A stretch of DNA of 64,000 nucleotides from Kiloniella litopenaei (GCF_000982415.1 NZ_LANI01000024.1:1-64000), one strand, 5' to 3'; positions 27,320 through 37,098 are shown, numbered from the stretch's first letter. Notes: generated from the letters alone by a model not told the origin. Translations and numbers: made by a program.

Positions 27320-28454
27320 TGCACCTTCTAATGCTATAAAATCCTTCAGCGATATTCTTTCTCCGCCCGAAGAAATCATCGAAGAAGCACGCAATGGTCA
27401 TATGTTCATTCTGGTGGATGATGAAAATCGTGAAAACGAAGGGGATCTTGTTATTCCTGCCCAGATGGCGACCCCGGAAGCTATTAACTTTATGGCGAAA
27501 TACGGTAGAGGTCTTATTTGCCTGGCCCTTTGTAAAGAACGGGTAGAAGAACTTGGCCTGACACTGATGGCCCAAAAAAATGGCACACGGCATGAAACCG
27601 CTTTTACTGTTTCTATCGAAGCAAAGGAAGGGGTGACAACCGGGATTTCTGCACCTGATAGAGCACGCACAATTTCAGTGGCAACCGATCCGTCTGCTTC
27701 ACCCGATGATATCGTAACGCCTGGTCATGTGTTTCCTCTGGTTGCACGGGATGGTGGCGTTCTGGTTCGAACCGGACACACCGAAGCCGCAGTGGATATA
27801 GCACGTCTTGCAGGATTGAATCCCGCTGGTGTTATTTGCGAAATCATGAATGACGATGGAACGATGGCACGTCGGGATGATCTGATAGAATTTGCGCAAA
27901 TACATAAGCTTAAAATTGCAACAATTGCGGATCTGATTGCCTATCGAAGAAAACATGATCATCTTATCGAAAAAACGCTAGAAGATAAGCTGCATTCCAA
28001 GATTGCCGGTGAATTTAACATGGCTGTCTATGTCAACAACACAACATACGCTGAACACATCGCCCTATGGAAAGGGGACATTTCATCAGATGATCCCTTA
28101 TTGGTGAGAATGCATGCCCTGAATGTTCTTGATGATGTGTTGATCGACAGCCAAAGTGGTAAAGCCGGTGATCTTCATAATTCGATGAAAATGATCGATA
28201 AAGAAGGTCGTGGTGTTATTGTTTTGCTCAGAGAGCCATCCCCAAAAAGCCTTTCTGATGCGATAAAAACCAGACTGGGGGAGCCTGTTGAAGCAAATCA
28301 TGATCTACGGGATTATGGTGTTGGCGCGCAAATTTTACTTGATTTAGGGGTTCAACAGATGATTCTGCTCACAAATTCACAGAAAAACATTGTTGGGCTT
28401 GACGGATACGGGCTTTCTGTAGTTGAACAGCGTCCAATAGTTGAAACAGCCTGA
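27312..28454 (+). CDS. ribBA: DHBP synthase with degenerate GTP cyclohydrolase II domain (RibBA/RibBX type)
   Basis: The N-terminal domain (about 15-215) is 3,4-dihydroxy-2-butanone-4-phosphate synthase, with DDENRENEGDLVIPA, GLICLALC, TGISAPDRA and RTGHTEAAVD intact. The C-terminal part (about 220-380) resembles GTP cyclohydrolase II and keeps the end (LRDYGVGAQILLDLGV, LTNSQKNIVGLDGYGL), but the zinc-cysteine segment expected after VRMH and GDV lacks all three cysteines, and the QEGRGIGL-type loop is replaced. It should therefore make DHBP but not open GTP, and a separate ribA is needed elsewhere. The ATG at 27312 has GGAAAGG upstream. Confidence 0.93.
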   Translation: MANAPSNAIKSFSDILSPPEEIIEEARNGHMFILVDDENRENEGDLVIPAQMATPEAINFMAKYGRGLICLALCKERVEELGLTLMAQKNGTRHETAFTVSIEAKEGVTTGISAPDRARTISVATDPSASPDDIVTPGHVFPLVARDGGVLVRTGHTEAAVDIARLAGLNPAGVICEIMNDDGTMARRDDLIEFAQIHKLKIATIADLIAYRRKHDHLIEKTLEDKLHSKIAGEFNMAVYVNNTTYAEHIALWKGDISSDDPLLVRMHALNVLDDVLIDSQSGKAGDLHNSMKMIDKEGRGVIVLLREPSPKSLSDAIKTRLGEPVEANHDLRDYGVGAQILLDLGVQQMILLTNSQKNIVGLDGYGLSVVEQRPIVETA

Positions 28455-28508
28455 TCTTGTCGATTTGGATTAGGCACAAGACAGCATAGATTTATTAGGT
28501 AGCAAAGA

Positions 28509-28955
28509 ATGACTGACAAACCCCACGTTCTGATTGTTGAAGCACGTTTCTACAGCGCCATTGCCGATGAAATGAAAAGTGCTGCTATTGCTGAACTTGA
28601 AAAAGACGGGTGTAGTTACGAAGTCGTCGCCGTTGCCGGTGCATTCGAACTTCCTGCCGCGATTAAATTTGCTTCACAACGTACAGATGGTCGTCAGTTT
28701 GATGGCTATGTTGCCCTTGGATGTGTTATTCGTGGCGAGACAAGTCATTACGACTATGTCTGTGTTGAAAGCGCAAGGAAGCTTCAGGATCTGGCCGTTG
28801 ATAGTAACATGGCAATTGGCTATGGTGTATTAACCGTTGAGAACGAAGCGCAGGCATGGGCTCGGGCAAGAGCTTCTGAGAAAAACAAAGGTGGTGCTGT
28901 AACACGTGCCTGCCTTGATATGATCGCTTTAAAACGCCAGTACGGTGTTGCATAA
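28509..28955 (+). CDS. ribH: 6,7-dimethyl-8-ribityllumazine synthase
   Basis: It condenses DHBP with the RibD product to lumazine, the direct precursor of riboflavin. The 148-residue protein shows VEARFYSAIADEM, VAGAFELPAAIKF, the GCVIRGETSHYDYVC block with the catalytic His, and GVLTVENEAQA. It fits the single-domain family. It lies 54 bases after ribBA and six before nusB. Confidence 0.97.
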   Translation: MTDKPHVLIVEARFYSAIADEMKSAAIAELEKDGCSYEVVAVAGAFELPAAIKFASQRTDGRQFDGYVALGCVIRGETSHYDYVCVESARKLQDLAVDSNMAIGYGVLTVENEAQAWARARASEKNKGGAVTRACLDMIALKRQYGVA

Positions 28956-28961
28956 GGAATT

Positions 28962-29444
28962 ATGACCGTGACTGAGGAGAACTCAAAAGCGCCGAGTGCA
29001 AGCCTTAAGAAAAGCATGGCACGCCTTGCCCTTATACAGGCGCTTTTCCAAATAGAATTCAATCAAGGTAGTTCAAAAACCGTCTTGGATGAATTCTTGA
29101 ACATGCGCCGAGATGAAGAGGTTGACGGCTTGAATATAGCCGCAATGGATCAGAAGCTTTTCATTGAACTTTACAAGGGCATCAACCAGGAACGTGAGCT
29201 TCTTGATGATATGCTTGTATCGGTTCTGGATAAATCATGGCCTATTCACAGGTTAGACCCCTTGTTGAGGTTGGTTATGGTTGCTGGTGCCTACGAAATT
29301 CAGCAGCGCACAGAAACGCCCGCAAAGGTGATTATCTCTGAATATGTTGATGTTGCTCACGCATTTCTTGGCGACAAAGAAACTGCAATGGTGAATGGTG
29401 TATTGGATCGTTTAGCGCATAGCCTGCGCAAAGATGAGTTTTAA
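28962..29444 (+). CDS. nusB: Transcription antitermination factor NusB
   Basis: NusB binds boxA RNA with S10 (NusE) and keeps RNA polymerase from stopping early in rRNA operons. The 160-residue, all-helical protein begins with a short hydrophilic extension, then ARLALIQALFQIEF, and ends with SEYVDVAHAFLGDKETAMVNGVLDRLA, the most conserved part of the family. It follows ribH by six bases, the usual ribH-nusB pairing. Confidence 0.95.
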   Translation: MTVTEENSKAPSASLKKSMARLALIQALFQIEFNQGSSKTVLDEFLNMRRDEEVDGLNIAAMDQKLFIELYKGINQERELLDDMLVSVLDKSWPIHRLDPLLRLVMVAGAYEIQQRTETPAKVIISEYVDVAHAFLGDKETAMVNGVLDRLAHSLRKDEF

Positions 29445-29469
29445 TATACAAAAACAGGATTTTTGATAC

Positions 29470-30456
29470 GTGGACGGAACTGAATTTGATCTAATCAAAA
29501 GCTATTTTGCGCCGCTTACCCAAAACTATCCCGAAGCCTATAACCTTGAGAACGATGCGGCTCTAATTAACGAAGATGCTGATCGTTCCACAGTTGTAAC
29601 AATGGATACTCTTGTCGAGGGTGTCCATTTTTTTTCGACTGATCCCGCCGATGATATTGCGCGTAAAGTTCTTCGTGTAAATCTTTCTGACTTGGCTGCC
29701 ATGGGGGCTAGACCTAAAGGTTATACACTTTCTATTTCCTATAATGCATCTATTTCAAACGATTGGGTAAAGTTATTCACCCAGGGGCTGGCAGAAGATC
29801 AAAAGAAATTTCAATGCAATTTAATGGGCGGTGATACCGTCTTTTCTGTTGGTCCCTTAACCTTATCCCTTACCTGTTTTGGATCAGTACCCCGCGGGAA
29901 ATGCCTATACAGAACGACAGGTGAAGAGGGGGATGATATTTGGGTAAGTGGAACCATCGGAGATTCTGCCGTCGGGTTGAAATTATTAAAAGAAGAAATA
30001 AACAGCAATTATCCTGCAGCAACATCATTTTTAATTGATAGATACAGAGTTCCTCAGCCCAAAACTGAGCTGGGCATTGCCTTATTAGAGCAGGGGATAA
30101 GTAAAACGGCTCTTGATATATCGGATGGACTTTTGGCCGATGTTAACCACATAGCCAAAGGATCTAATCTTCAAGCCAGAATAACATCATCCAGAATACC
30201 TCTGTCCAAAGCCTTTAAAGACGTTTTTGAAACTGCATTAGGTCCTGATATTTGCCTGGCCGCAACGGGTGGGGACGATTACGAGCTTCTTTTCACATCC
30301 CATAGAAAAAATCGACAGGAACTGATTGAAATATCAGATAAATTAAATACACCAATCACCCGAATAGGCGTTTTAGCCAAAGGCACTGGCGTCTTGTTGT
30401 TGGATGAAGAAAACCGAGAAATACCCGTCGATCAATATGGATGGGAACATTTTTAA
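29470..30456 (+). CDS. thiL: Thiamine-monophosphate kinase
   Basis: It phosphorylates thiamine monophosphate to the active cofactor thiamine diphosphate. The 328-residue PurM/AIR-synthase-fold protein shows DAALINEDADRSTVVTMDTLVEGVHF, the NLSDLAAMGARP block, MGGDTVFS, ALDISDGLLADV and GGDDYELLFT. The start is GTG at 29470. It ends the rib-nusB operon-like run, 25 bases after nusB. Confidence 0.96.
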   Translation: MDGTEFDLIKSYFAPLTQNYPEAYNLENDAALINEDADRSTVVTMDTLVEGVHFFSTDPADDIARKVLRVNLSDLAAMGARPKGYTLSISYNASISNDWVKLFTQGLAEDQKKFQCNLMGGDTVFSVGPLTLSLTCFGSVPRGKCLYRTTGEEGDDIWVSGTIGDSAVGLKLLKEEINSNYPAATSFLIDRYRVPQPKTELGIALLEQGISKTALDISDGLLADVNHIAKGSNLQARITSSRIPLSKAFKDVFETALGPDICLAATGGDDYELLFTSHRKNRQELIEISDKLNTPITRIGVLAKGTGVLLLDEENREIPVDQYGWEHF

Positions 30457-30547
30457 TTTAAATGTTTAGATTGAATATCCTTTGTTTAACTTAAACTAAA
30501 CTTTATTATCACTATTACATTTAAAGTTATTTATCTCTGGTGTTTAT

Positions 30548-31000
30548 ATGAAAAAAATTATCATACTCATTGCGATAATATTGCTGCTTGGCGGTGGTGG
30601 TTTTGCTGGGTGGTGGTTTTTTCTGAAACAACCAGAAAGCGACGAAGAAGTTGTCGAAGAGATTCCCGAAATTCCATCTGCTTTTCTAGAGTTCCCGCCA
30701 ACTGTAATTCACCTTATTAAAGAAGGTGTCGTAACACATCATGTAACTGTTAAAATAACGATTGAAGTTGCTGAGGGACCCGATCTTATTAATGCAGAGC
30801 GGTGGCAAATTCGACTGCAAAATGATTTTATGACAGAGTTACACTCTCTGTATTACTACAGGTACTTTACCCAGGATGGGTATGTAAGTGACAAAATCAC
30901 TAAACGGCTGATCAATGTTGCTGATAAAGTTATGGGCAAAGGTGTTGTTCGTAATGTTGAACTTCTTGTAGAAGGAATTACGAAACCTTCGAACAGTTAA
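30548..31000 (+). CDS. fliL: FliL-family basal-body-associated protein
   Basis: A 150-residue inner-membrane protein with one N-terminal helix (about 3-24, ending in WWFF), an acidic linker and a periplasmic FliL domain with HHVTVKITIEVAEG and a C-terminal VRNVELLVEGIT strand. FliL proteins surround and support the MotAB stator. The gene is away from any flagellar operon, 91 bases after thiL, so it may be a second FliL-like copy in the cell. The family call is good; the specific role is inferred. Confidence 0.8.
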   Translation: MKKIIILIAIILLLGGGGFAGWWFFLKQPESDEEVVEEIPEIPSAFLEFPPTVIHLIKEGVVTHHVTVKITIEVAEGPDLINAERWQIRLQNDFMTELHSLYYYRYFTQDGYVSDKITKRLINVADKVMGKGVVRNVELLVEGITKPSNS

Positions 31001-31104
31001 CCGTTATCTGCCCCAATAATCTTTGAAAACAAAACGAATTCCCCTTGGAATTATCAATAAGCCCTGTGTATGGTTGCTTATATTGAAGTGAGTTAACCCT
31101 ATAT

Positions 31105-32313
31105 ATGTCACACCACGACCCAACCAAATCCAATGTAATTTTTCTTGCAATCTGCCAAGCCTTGGGGATGAGCTGTAGCTCTATGCTCATTTCAATGAGT
31201 TCTCTTGTCGGCACGACGCTCGCAGATGATAAGTCATATGGAACATTGCCGTTATCTTTGCAGTTTTTAAGTATGATGGTATGTGCCTTACCCATTTCGT
31301 ACTTTATGAAACATTATGGCCGTCGAGCAGGTTTTAGCCTTGGAGCTGTTTGCGGGGCCTTATCTGGATTTTTCTCTGCGCAGGCTGTTTTAGATAATAA
31401 TTTTGAGCTCTTTTGTTTAAGTTCATTTCTATTCGGCGCCTTTACATCGACAGTTGCTTATTACCGATTTGCAGCCGCTGACACGGCAACAGAAGTATTT
31501 AAAAACAAAGCAATTTCACTTGTGATGGCCGGGGGCGTTATATCTGCCTTTGCGGGACCAGAACTTGCGAAGTGGTCCAAAGATATTGAATTTTTTGGAC
31601 CAGTGCTTTTCGTCGGTAGTTTTTACGCGATTACCGCCCTCTGTTTGGTAACCCTGGTAATTGTACAGTTCCTGAGAATTCCTAAATTAGCCGTACACGA
31701 ACGAAAATCTGCTGGTAGGCCTATCCTAGAGATTGCCCGACAGCCCGTTTTTTTTGTTGCTGTTCTTAGTGGCATTGTTAGTTACGCCTGCATGAACCTT
31801 GTTATGAGCATTACCCCGGCGGCCATGATTGCATGTGCTCACCCCTTTGATGCCGCGGCTTTTGTAATTCAATGGCATGTATTCGGTATGTACGCCCCAT
31901 CTTTTTTTACAGGCTCTATCATCAATCGTTTTGGGTTAATCAAAGTTCAGATGACGGGTGCTATTCTTATCGCCGTCGCAGCAGCTATTAATTTAACAGG
32001 GGTTGAGCTTGAAAATTTTTGGTTTGGTTTGGTGGCCTTAGGACTTGGCTGGAACTTCCTCTATGTCGGGGGGAGCGCGATGTTAACTGAATCATACAGA
32101 CCCGAAGAAAAAGCAAAAGTACAAGCCTTTAACGAACTTTTGGTTTTCGGAGTTGTAGCAACAACAGCTTTTGGCTCTGGCTTTGTTTTCGACCAATTCG
32201 GTTGGGCCGCTGTGAACACCCTGGCCTTTATTCCTGTGGGTATTTTTATTGCAGTTCATTTAATATACTGGCACCCACTAAGGCGCAGCTTATCTTCGGC
32301 GAAAACTATATAA
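31105..32313 (+). CDS. Major facilitator superfamily transporter
   Basis: A 402-residue protein with about twelve hydrophobic helices. Between helices 2 and 3 is the MFS loop, here MKHYGRRAGFSLGA, and the second half opens after a basic loop near 200. It looks like the YnfM/riboflavin-unrelated MFS_1 group; the substrate is unknown. It is not obviously in an operon. The stop codon falls in a short tandem duplication (16-base period, 32301-32328), noted separately. Confidence 0.87.
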   Translation: MSHHDPTKSNVIFLAICQALGMSCSSMLISMSSLVGTTLADDKSYGTLPLSLQFLSMMVCALPISYFMKHYGRRAGFSLGAVCGALSGFFSAQAVLDNNFELFCLSSFLFGAFTSTVAYYRFAAADTATEVFKNKAISLVMAGGVISAFAGPELAKWSKDIEFFGPVLFVGSFYAITALCLVTLVIVQFLRIPKLAVHERKSAGRPILEIARQPVFFVAVLSGIVSYACMNLVMSITPAAMIACAHPFDAAAFVIQWHVFGMYAPSFFTGSIINRFGLIKVQMTGAILIAVAAAINLTGVELENFWFGLVALGLGWNFLYVGGSAMLTESYRPEEKAKVQAFNELLVFGVVATTAFGSGFVFDQFGWAAVNTLAFIPVGIFIAVHLIYWHPLRRSLSSAKTI

Positions 32314-32334
32314 GGTGAAAACTATATAGAGTGA

Positions 32335-32793
32335 TTAATTCCCACCACCCGGCGTAAATTTACCCAGGTTACCAAGAAGCTGTTGAATTATGGTCAGATC
32401 CTGACCTTCTGTTGGTGTGATCCGAGTTACAGGATCAATAATGCGACCATCTTCAAGTGCAAACTGTCGTGATTCTTCCAGTTTTCCATCTTCGGAAAAT
32501 TTCACCACAAGGATGCTTCGCTCCAGAACTACAGGGTCGTAAAACGCTGTCTTTTCAACTCTTTCACCGACGTAGTACCAGACCTGATCTTTAAAAGTCG
32601 AAAGGGTCGATGGCGATCCAAGTAACTCAGCAACGTCACGACGGCTAGAAACACCCGTTTCCAGTTTACTGACCTCTTCTGGATCTGGATAGTTTCCTCG
32701 CACATTCACCCGGCTTTCACAGGCGCTAATGGCAAAAGGGATAATCATTGCAGCCAGTAGCGTCTTGGCTTTAGAGGAAACTTTATGAGACAT
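32335..32793 (-). CDS. bamE: Outer membrane assembly lipoprotein BamE
   Basis: A 152-residue lipoprotein of the SmpA/OmlA family, part of the BAM complex that inserts beta-barrel proteins. The lipobox ends at Cys25 (AISAC). The BamE fold follows from about 38, with KLETGVSSRRDVAELLGSPS and WYYVG. The C-terminus is longer than in E. coli, as usual in alphaproteobacteria. It is transcribed alone, divergently from the bc1-chaperone gene. Confidence 0.93.
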   Translation of the reverse strand: MSHKVSSKAKTLLAAMIIPFAISACESRVNVRGNYPDPEEVSKLETGVSSRRDVAELLGSPSTLSTFKDQVWYYVGERVEKTAFYDPVVLERSILVVKFSEDGKLEESRQFALEDGRIIDPVTRITPTEGQDLTIIQQLLGNLGKFTPGGGN

Positions 32794-32950
32794 AATCGTA
32801 ATCTGACCCTATTGATCTATATATGAGCGTAAGGCTATTTAACATATAAGCTGTTTTTGCTAAACCATACGCGTTACACAGGCACTATACTCGTCTATAT
32901 ACTTGTTTCGAGTCATAAATCCAAGCTGATTATATCAAGAGGTTCATTAG

Positions 32951-33475
32951 TTGTTCAGGAAGTTTTTTCGTCGCGATCGCGAATCTGATGCCGTACATGA
33001 TTTGTATGCATGTCTTGTCGAACAGGCGCGCAAAACAGAATTTTATGAAAACCATTCTGTACCGGATAGTCTGGATGGTCGTTTTGATATGATTACCTTA
33101 CATATGTTTCTGGTCTTGCACAGATTGAAGGCTGAAAAAGAAAGAACGGAAGCATTTTCCCAAAAACTTTTTGATCTGATGTTTTATGACATGGATCTTA
33201 GTTTAAGGGAAATGGGTGTCGGGGATGTAGGTGTCGGTAAACGTGTCAAAGCAATGTTACAGGGCTTTTACGGCAGACTGGCAGCCTACGAAGGGGCACT
33301 AGAACAAGGCGATACAGCTCTCGAGGATGCGTTGAAACGTAACCTCTATGGAACAATAGAAGCTGACGAAGCCGCAGTTCAATACATGCGAAACTATCTA
33401 ATTCAACAGATTGAATACCTTAAAGACCAGGATATTTCAGATATCGTGTCTGGCAAAATTAAGTTTCGTTCCTAA
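32951..33475 (+). CDS. Ubiquinol-cytochrome c chaperone family protein (Cbp3-like)
   Basis: A 174-residue protein related to mitochondrial Cbp3, needed there for cytochrome b and bc1 complex assembly. Visible family features are YENHSVPDSLDGRFDMITLHMFLVLHRL near residues 36-63 and the FYDMDLSLREMGVGDVGVGKRVKAM region at about 83-105. The start is TTG with AAGAGG about ten bases upstream. The divergent position next to bamE and upstream of yceD is common in alphaproteobacteria. The exact bacterial role is inferred from the mitochondrial protein. Confidence 0.87.
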   Translation: MFRKFFRRDRESDAVHDLYACLVEQARKTEFYENHSVPDSLDGRFDMITLHMFLVLHRLKAEKERTEAFSQKLFDLMFYDMDLSLREMGVGDVGVGKRVKAMLQGFYGRLAAYEGALEQGDTALEDALKRNLYGTIEADEAAVQYMRNYLIQQIEYLKDQDISDIVSGKIKFRS

Positions 33476-33507
33476 GATTTGGTATGGCAACCCTGCAATA
33501 AAATAAA

Positions 33508-33536
33508 TTGACCCCTAATTTTGCCTCGCTTATTGT
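33508..33536 (+). promoter_or_regulatory. Sigma-70-type promoter for yceD-rpmF
   Basis: TTGACC (33508-33513) and TATTGT (33531-33536) are separated by exactly 17 bases in the gap between the chaperone gene and yceD. It would give a leader of about 95 bases. This is a pattern match only. Confidence 0.45.
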
Positions 33537-33635
33537 GCGCGATCTGGAATTTAAGTGTTAAATTGGGTTGTTATTCATTCAAACTTACACCTAATAACAG
33601 AACTATATCGTTAAAATCTAATCAGGAGTTCAGCA

Positions 33636-34193
33636 ATGGATACGCCGGGCGAAAATGAATTTTCGCGTCGCTACCCCGTTGATAAAGTTCAGGCACGTTC
33701 ACAGGCTTTGAATATAAAAGCAAAACCAGATGAATGTGCGGCCGTTGCAAAAAGATTTGATCTCGTTGAATTGAGATCACTTTCGGCAACATTGGAACTT
33801 GACCCAAAAGGGAAGGGCACATTGCTTGGCGTAAAAGGCCAATTGAAAGCCGACGTTACACAATCTTGCATTATAACTGCAGAACCTGTGTCGACGACAA
33901 TTGATGAGCCTTTTGATATACTCTACAGCTTTGAACCTATTCGGGAAACAGCTGAAGAAATCCTGATTGATATTGATGCAGAGGATCCACCAGAAATGGC
34001 TGATCCAACAGGAATTGATTTTGGTGAGGCTATTGTTCAGCAACTAGCTGTTATGTTAGACCCTTATCCGAAAGCACCGAATTCTACTTGGGATGGCGAT
34101 TCTGTGGACGAAGCGCCAGATGAAGAAGAAATACAGGAAACAGCGAAAACAAGCCCGTTTTCTGTGCTAAAAGACCTACAAATTAAAAAGTAA
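33636..34193 (+). CDS. yceD: YceD family protein (DUF177)
   Basis: A 185-residue protein of the DUF177 family, almost always encoded next to rpmF and linked to 23S rRNA or ribosome assembly. The core VKGQLKADVTQSCIITAEPVSTTIDEPF has the single conserved cysteine of the alphaproteobacterial form, followed by an acidic stretch (IDIDAEDPPEMAD) and DFGEAIVQQLAVMLDPYPKAP. AGGAG lies eight bases before the ATG. It precedes rpmF by 94 bases. Confidence 0.92.
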   Translation: MDTPGENEFSRRYPVDKVQARSQALNIKAKPDECAAVAKRFDLVELRSLSATLELDPKGKGTLLGVKGQLKADVTQSCIITAEPVSTTIDEPFDILYSFEPIRETAEEILIDIDAEDPPEMADPTGIDFGEAIVQQLAVMLDPYPKAPNSTWDGDSVDEAPDEEEIQETAKTSPFSVLKDLQIKK

Positions 34194-34287
34194 GGTATCT
34201 TTACCTTAGTTAGGGCTTGCCGTCGGCGTTGTTATTCGTTAATAAGCGGCGAGTTTTTTATTAAAGCTAAATGCGAGAGTTAGAGCA

Positions 34288-34467
34288 ATGGCTGTTCCAA
34301 AGAGTAAGATTAGTAATTCCCGCCGCGGTCAGCGTCGGTCACATGATGCGCTTCGCGCAAGCGTTTCACAAGAATGCCCAAACTGTGGTGAGCTAAAGCG
34401 CCCACACCATGTTTGTGCTTCATGCGGTCATTATGATGGTCGTGATGTAGCAGAAGCTGAAGCCTAA
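34288..34467 (+). CDS. rpmF: 50S ribosomal protein L32
   Basis: A 59-residue ribosomal protein, starting [17 protein letters not shown], with the zinc-type motif CPNC (30-33) and CASC (43-46). It has the usual short length. It lies between yceD and plsX as in most proteobacteria, and a hairpin with T-run follows 26 bases after its stop. Confidence 0.97.
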   Translation: MAVPKSKISNSRRGQRRSHDALRASVSQECPNCGELKRPHHVCASCGHYDGRDVAEAEA

Positions 34468-34493
34468 GGCTTGTCCAAATAGTCTTTTGTGAT

Positions 34494-34526
34494 AGGCCGA
34501 TCATTGTGATGGTCGGCCTTTCTTTT
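34494..34526 (+). terminator. Terminator or attenuator between rpmF and plsX
   Basis: Arms AGGCCGA (34494-34500) and TCGGCCT (34513-34519) can pair, extended inwards by TCA/TGA, and are followed by TTCTTTT. It ends 28 bases before the plsX start. It may let rpmF be made in excess of plsX-fabH. Confidence 0.7.
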
Positions 34527-34554
34527 ATGGATCAATTTGACAAGCGGGAAACCA

Positions 34555-35601
34555 GTGAGCGCTAGCATAACCATAGCCTTAGATGCAATGGGAGGTGATG
34601 ACGCACCGGATATTGTTGTACACGGAGCAGAAATAGCTTCACAAAGATATCCTAACGTCAGATTTCTCATGTTTGGTCGAGAGCAAGAGGTTATGCCTCT
34701 GCTGGAAAAAACGACCCGATTAAAAGACGTCGTTGAGTTTATTCATACTGATGACAAAGTTCTCAGTGATGATAAACCGGCTGTTGCATTACGCTCTGGG
34801 CGGAAGTCATCAATGCGTCTTGCCATTAATGCTGTACAGGATGGCCGTGCGGACGGTGTCGTTTCCGCGGGTAACACTGGTGCACTTATGGCTATGTCAA
34901 AGTTTGTCCTTAAAACTCTTCCCGGTGTAGATCGGCCCGCAATAGCCTCTTTCTTTCCAACGTTACGGGGGGAATCCCTCATGTTGGATTTAGGGGCGAA
35001 CCTCAGCTGTGATGCCGATAATCTGGTTGATTTTGCCGTGATGGGAAATGCCTTTGCCCGATGTGTTCTTGGTGTACAAGAACCATCTGTAGGTATTCTG
35101 AACGTCGGTTCTGAAGATGTTAAAGGTCACGAATATCTTCAAGTCGCAAGCTCTATGCTTCGCAAAGCTGACTTACCTGGCGATTTTATCGGATTTGTCG
35201 AAGGTGACGATATTGGTAAGGGAACTGTGGATGTGATCGTCACAGATGGCTTCACAGGTAATGTCGCTCTGAAAACGGCGGAAGGTACTGCAAAACTTAT
35301 CACGGAATTCTTTCGTCAGACGTTCAAAAGCAGCATCCTGGCAAGTCTTGGCTACCTCTTGGCAAGCTCTTCACTAAATAAATTAAAGAAACGTGTTGAC
35401 CCCCGCCTGTATAATGGGGCTATCTTTCTTGGTCTTAACGGCATTGCTGTTAAGAGTCATGGTGGTACTGATGCAATCGGTTTTGCAAATGCAATTGGCG
35501 TAGCCGTTGATATGCGCGATCAGGATATTGTTACCAAAATTCGTGAAGATTTCGATTCGCTGACACGTGAACCGATAAATGAGCAGGCTGGATTTGAATG
35601 A
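34555..35601 (+). CDS. plsX: Phosphate acyltransferase PlsX
   Basis: It makes acyl-phosphate from acyl-ACP for phospholipid synthesis by PlsY. The protein of about 348 residues opens with [18 protein letters not shown] and shows [23 protein letters not shown] and [16 protein letters not shown]. The GTG at 34555 has GGGAA upstream; a TTG at 34537 in the same frame would add six residues. The stop codon overlaps the fabH ATG (ATGA), so translation is coupled. Confidence 0.95.
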   Translation: MSASITIALDAMGGDDAPDIVVHGAEIASQRYPNVRFLMFGREQEVMPLLEKTTRLKDVVEFIHTDDKVLSDDKPAVALRSGRKSSMRLAINAVQDGRADGVVSAGNTGALMAMSKFVLKTLPGVDRPAIASFFPTLRGESLMLDLGANLSCDADNLVDFAVMGNAFARCVLGVQEPSVGILNVGSEDVKGHEYLQVASSMLRKADLPGDFIGFVEGDDIGKGTVDVIVTDGFTGNVALKTAEGTAKLITEFFRQTFKSSILASLGYLLASSSLNKLKKRVDPRLYNGAIFLGLNGIAVKSHGGTDAIGFANAIGVAVDMRDQDIVTKIREDFDSLTREPINEQAGFE

Positions 35602-36572
35602 TAGTGCGTGCAAAGATCAAAGGCTGTGGCTCTTATTTACCAGAGCGCATTCTAACAAATGATCAACTGGCCGAACGGGTTGAAACATCCGACGAATGGA
35701 TTCAACAGCGCACGGGTATCAAGCACAGATATATCGCCGGAGAAAACGAATTAACTTCTGATCTGGCAACGAAAGCTGCTCTTGCAGCTTTGGAGCATGC
35801 AAACATCAATGTATCAGAAGTTGATCTCATTGTATGTGCAACTGCGACACCTGATGAAACCTTTCCAGCTACAGCAACTGTTGTACAGAAAAACCTTGGT
35901 GTGACCAAGGGCGCTGCGTTTGATTTACAAGCTGTTTGCAGTGGTTTTGTTTATGGACTTTCTGTTGTTGATAGTTTGATCCAGACAGGACAGGCAAAGA
36001 CCGCATTGCTTATCGGGGCTGAAACTTTTTCCCGTATTCTTGACTGGGAAGATCGCTCAACTTGTGTTCTTTTTGGCGATGGAGCAGGGGCTATTGTTCT
36101 GCAAGCAGAAGAAGGCAATGGCGATACCAGCGATAGCGGAATATTAAGTACCCATATTTACGCAGATGGTCGTTGTCATGATGCGCTTTACGTAGATGGA
36201 GGACCATCTTCTACGGGTACAGCTGGCTTCTTGCGGATGGAAGGGAAAGAAGTTTTCAGGCAAGCTGTCACAAGAATGCCCGAAGCAATTGATGCCGCTT
36301 TGAAAAAGTCTGATTTGGGCCCTGAAGCAATTGATTGGTTGGTTCCGCATCAAGCCAATATCCGTATAATTGAGGCCATGGGGAAAAAATTGAAGCTCCC
36401 CAAAGAACGTGTTGTTGTAACTGTCGACAAACACGCGAACACCTCTGCTGCGTCGATACCATTAGCATTGACCGAAGCCGTTTATGATGGCCGAATTAAA
36501 CGTGGTGACATGATCATGATGGCGGCAATGGGGGGTGGTTTTACATGGGGATCGGCCCTTTTACGTTGGTAA
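35598..36572 (+). CDS. fabH: 3-oxoacyl-ACP synthase III
   Basis: It condenses acetyl-CoA with malonyl-ACP to begin fatty acid synthesis. The 324-residue protein has the catalytic triad Cys114 (AVCSGFVYG), His251 (VPHQANIRI) and Asn281 (HANTSAAS), plus the N-terminal [11 protein letters not shown] block. It overlaps plsX by four bases and is followed by ihfA after 154 bases, the usual alphaproteobacterial order. Confidence 0.97.
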   Translation: MIVRAKIKGCGSYLPERILTNDQLAERVETSDEWIQQRTGIKHRYIAGENELTSDLATKAALAALEHANINVSEVDLIVCATATPDETFPATATVVQKNLGVTKGAAFDLQAVCSGFVYGLSVVDSLIQTGQAKTALLIGAETFSRILDWEDRSTCVLFGDGAGAIVLQAEEGNGDTSDSGILSTHIYADGRCHDALYVDGGPSSTGTAGFLRMEGKEVFRQAVTRMPEAIDAALKKSDLGPEAIDWLVPHQANIRIIEAMGKKLKLPKERVVVTVDKHANTSAASIPLALTEAVYDGRIKRGDMIMMAAMGGGFTWGSALLRW

Positions 36573-36726
36573 ATAAAACCTATTGTGAAGGTTATCTCAG
36601 AACAGCTTTGTGAGATAAAACTTGTAATTTCCTGAAAAGTTTAGCAAAATCGCCTTGTATATCATTTGAGTTACTGGTTTTTCCGGGAAATTCGCATAAC
36701 GATAACAAGGGGAGTGGAACTTCATT

Positions 36727-37023
36727 ATGAGCACTACAGTCACTCGTGCTGATCTCAGTGAAGCCGTATATCAAGAAGTTGGCCTATCCAGAAATGAGTC
36801 TGCTGATCTAGTAGAATCTGTTCTAAACGAAATTTCTGACACCTTGATTAAAGGTGATTCGGTTAAAATATCATCTTTTGGTAGTTTTGCTGTTCGTGAA
36901 AAAGGTGAGCGTATTGGACGTAACCCGAAAACCGGGGAAGAGGTTCCAATTTTGCCACGTAGGGTTCTCGTCTTCCGAGCTTCTCATGTTTTGAAAAATA
37001 AAATAAATACGTCTCTTTCTTAA
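36727..37023 (+). CDS. ihfA: Integration host factor alpha subunit
   Basis: A 98-residue DNA-bending protein that pairs with IhfB and acts in transcription, replication and recombination. It has the HU/IHF fold, with [30 protein letters not shown] containing the DNA-intercalating proline region and a C-terminal [12 protein letters not shown]. It precedes a MerR-family gene, as in most alphaproteobacteria. Confidence 0.96.
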   Translation: MSTTVTRADLSEAVYQEVGLSRNESADLVESVLNEISDTLIKGDSVKISSFGSFAVREKGERIGRNPKTGEEVPILPRRVLVFRASHVLKNKINTSLS

Positions 37024-37098
37024 GATATCGTATTTTTGCGGAACGTATCAGTAATCTGCTGATAAAAATTTAAAAAAAAGCAGGAGTTTAATCTGCCA

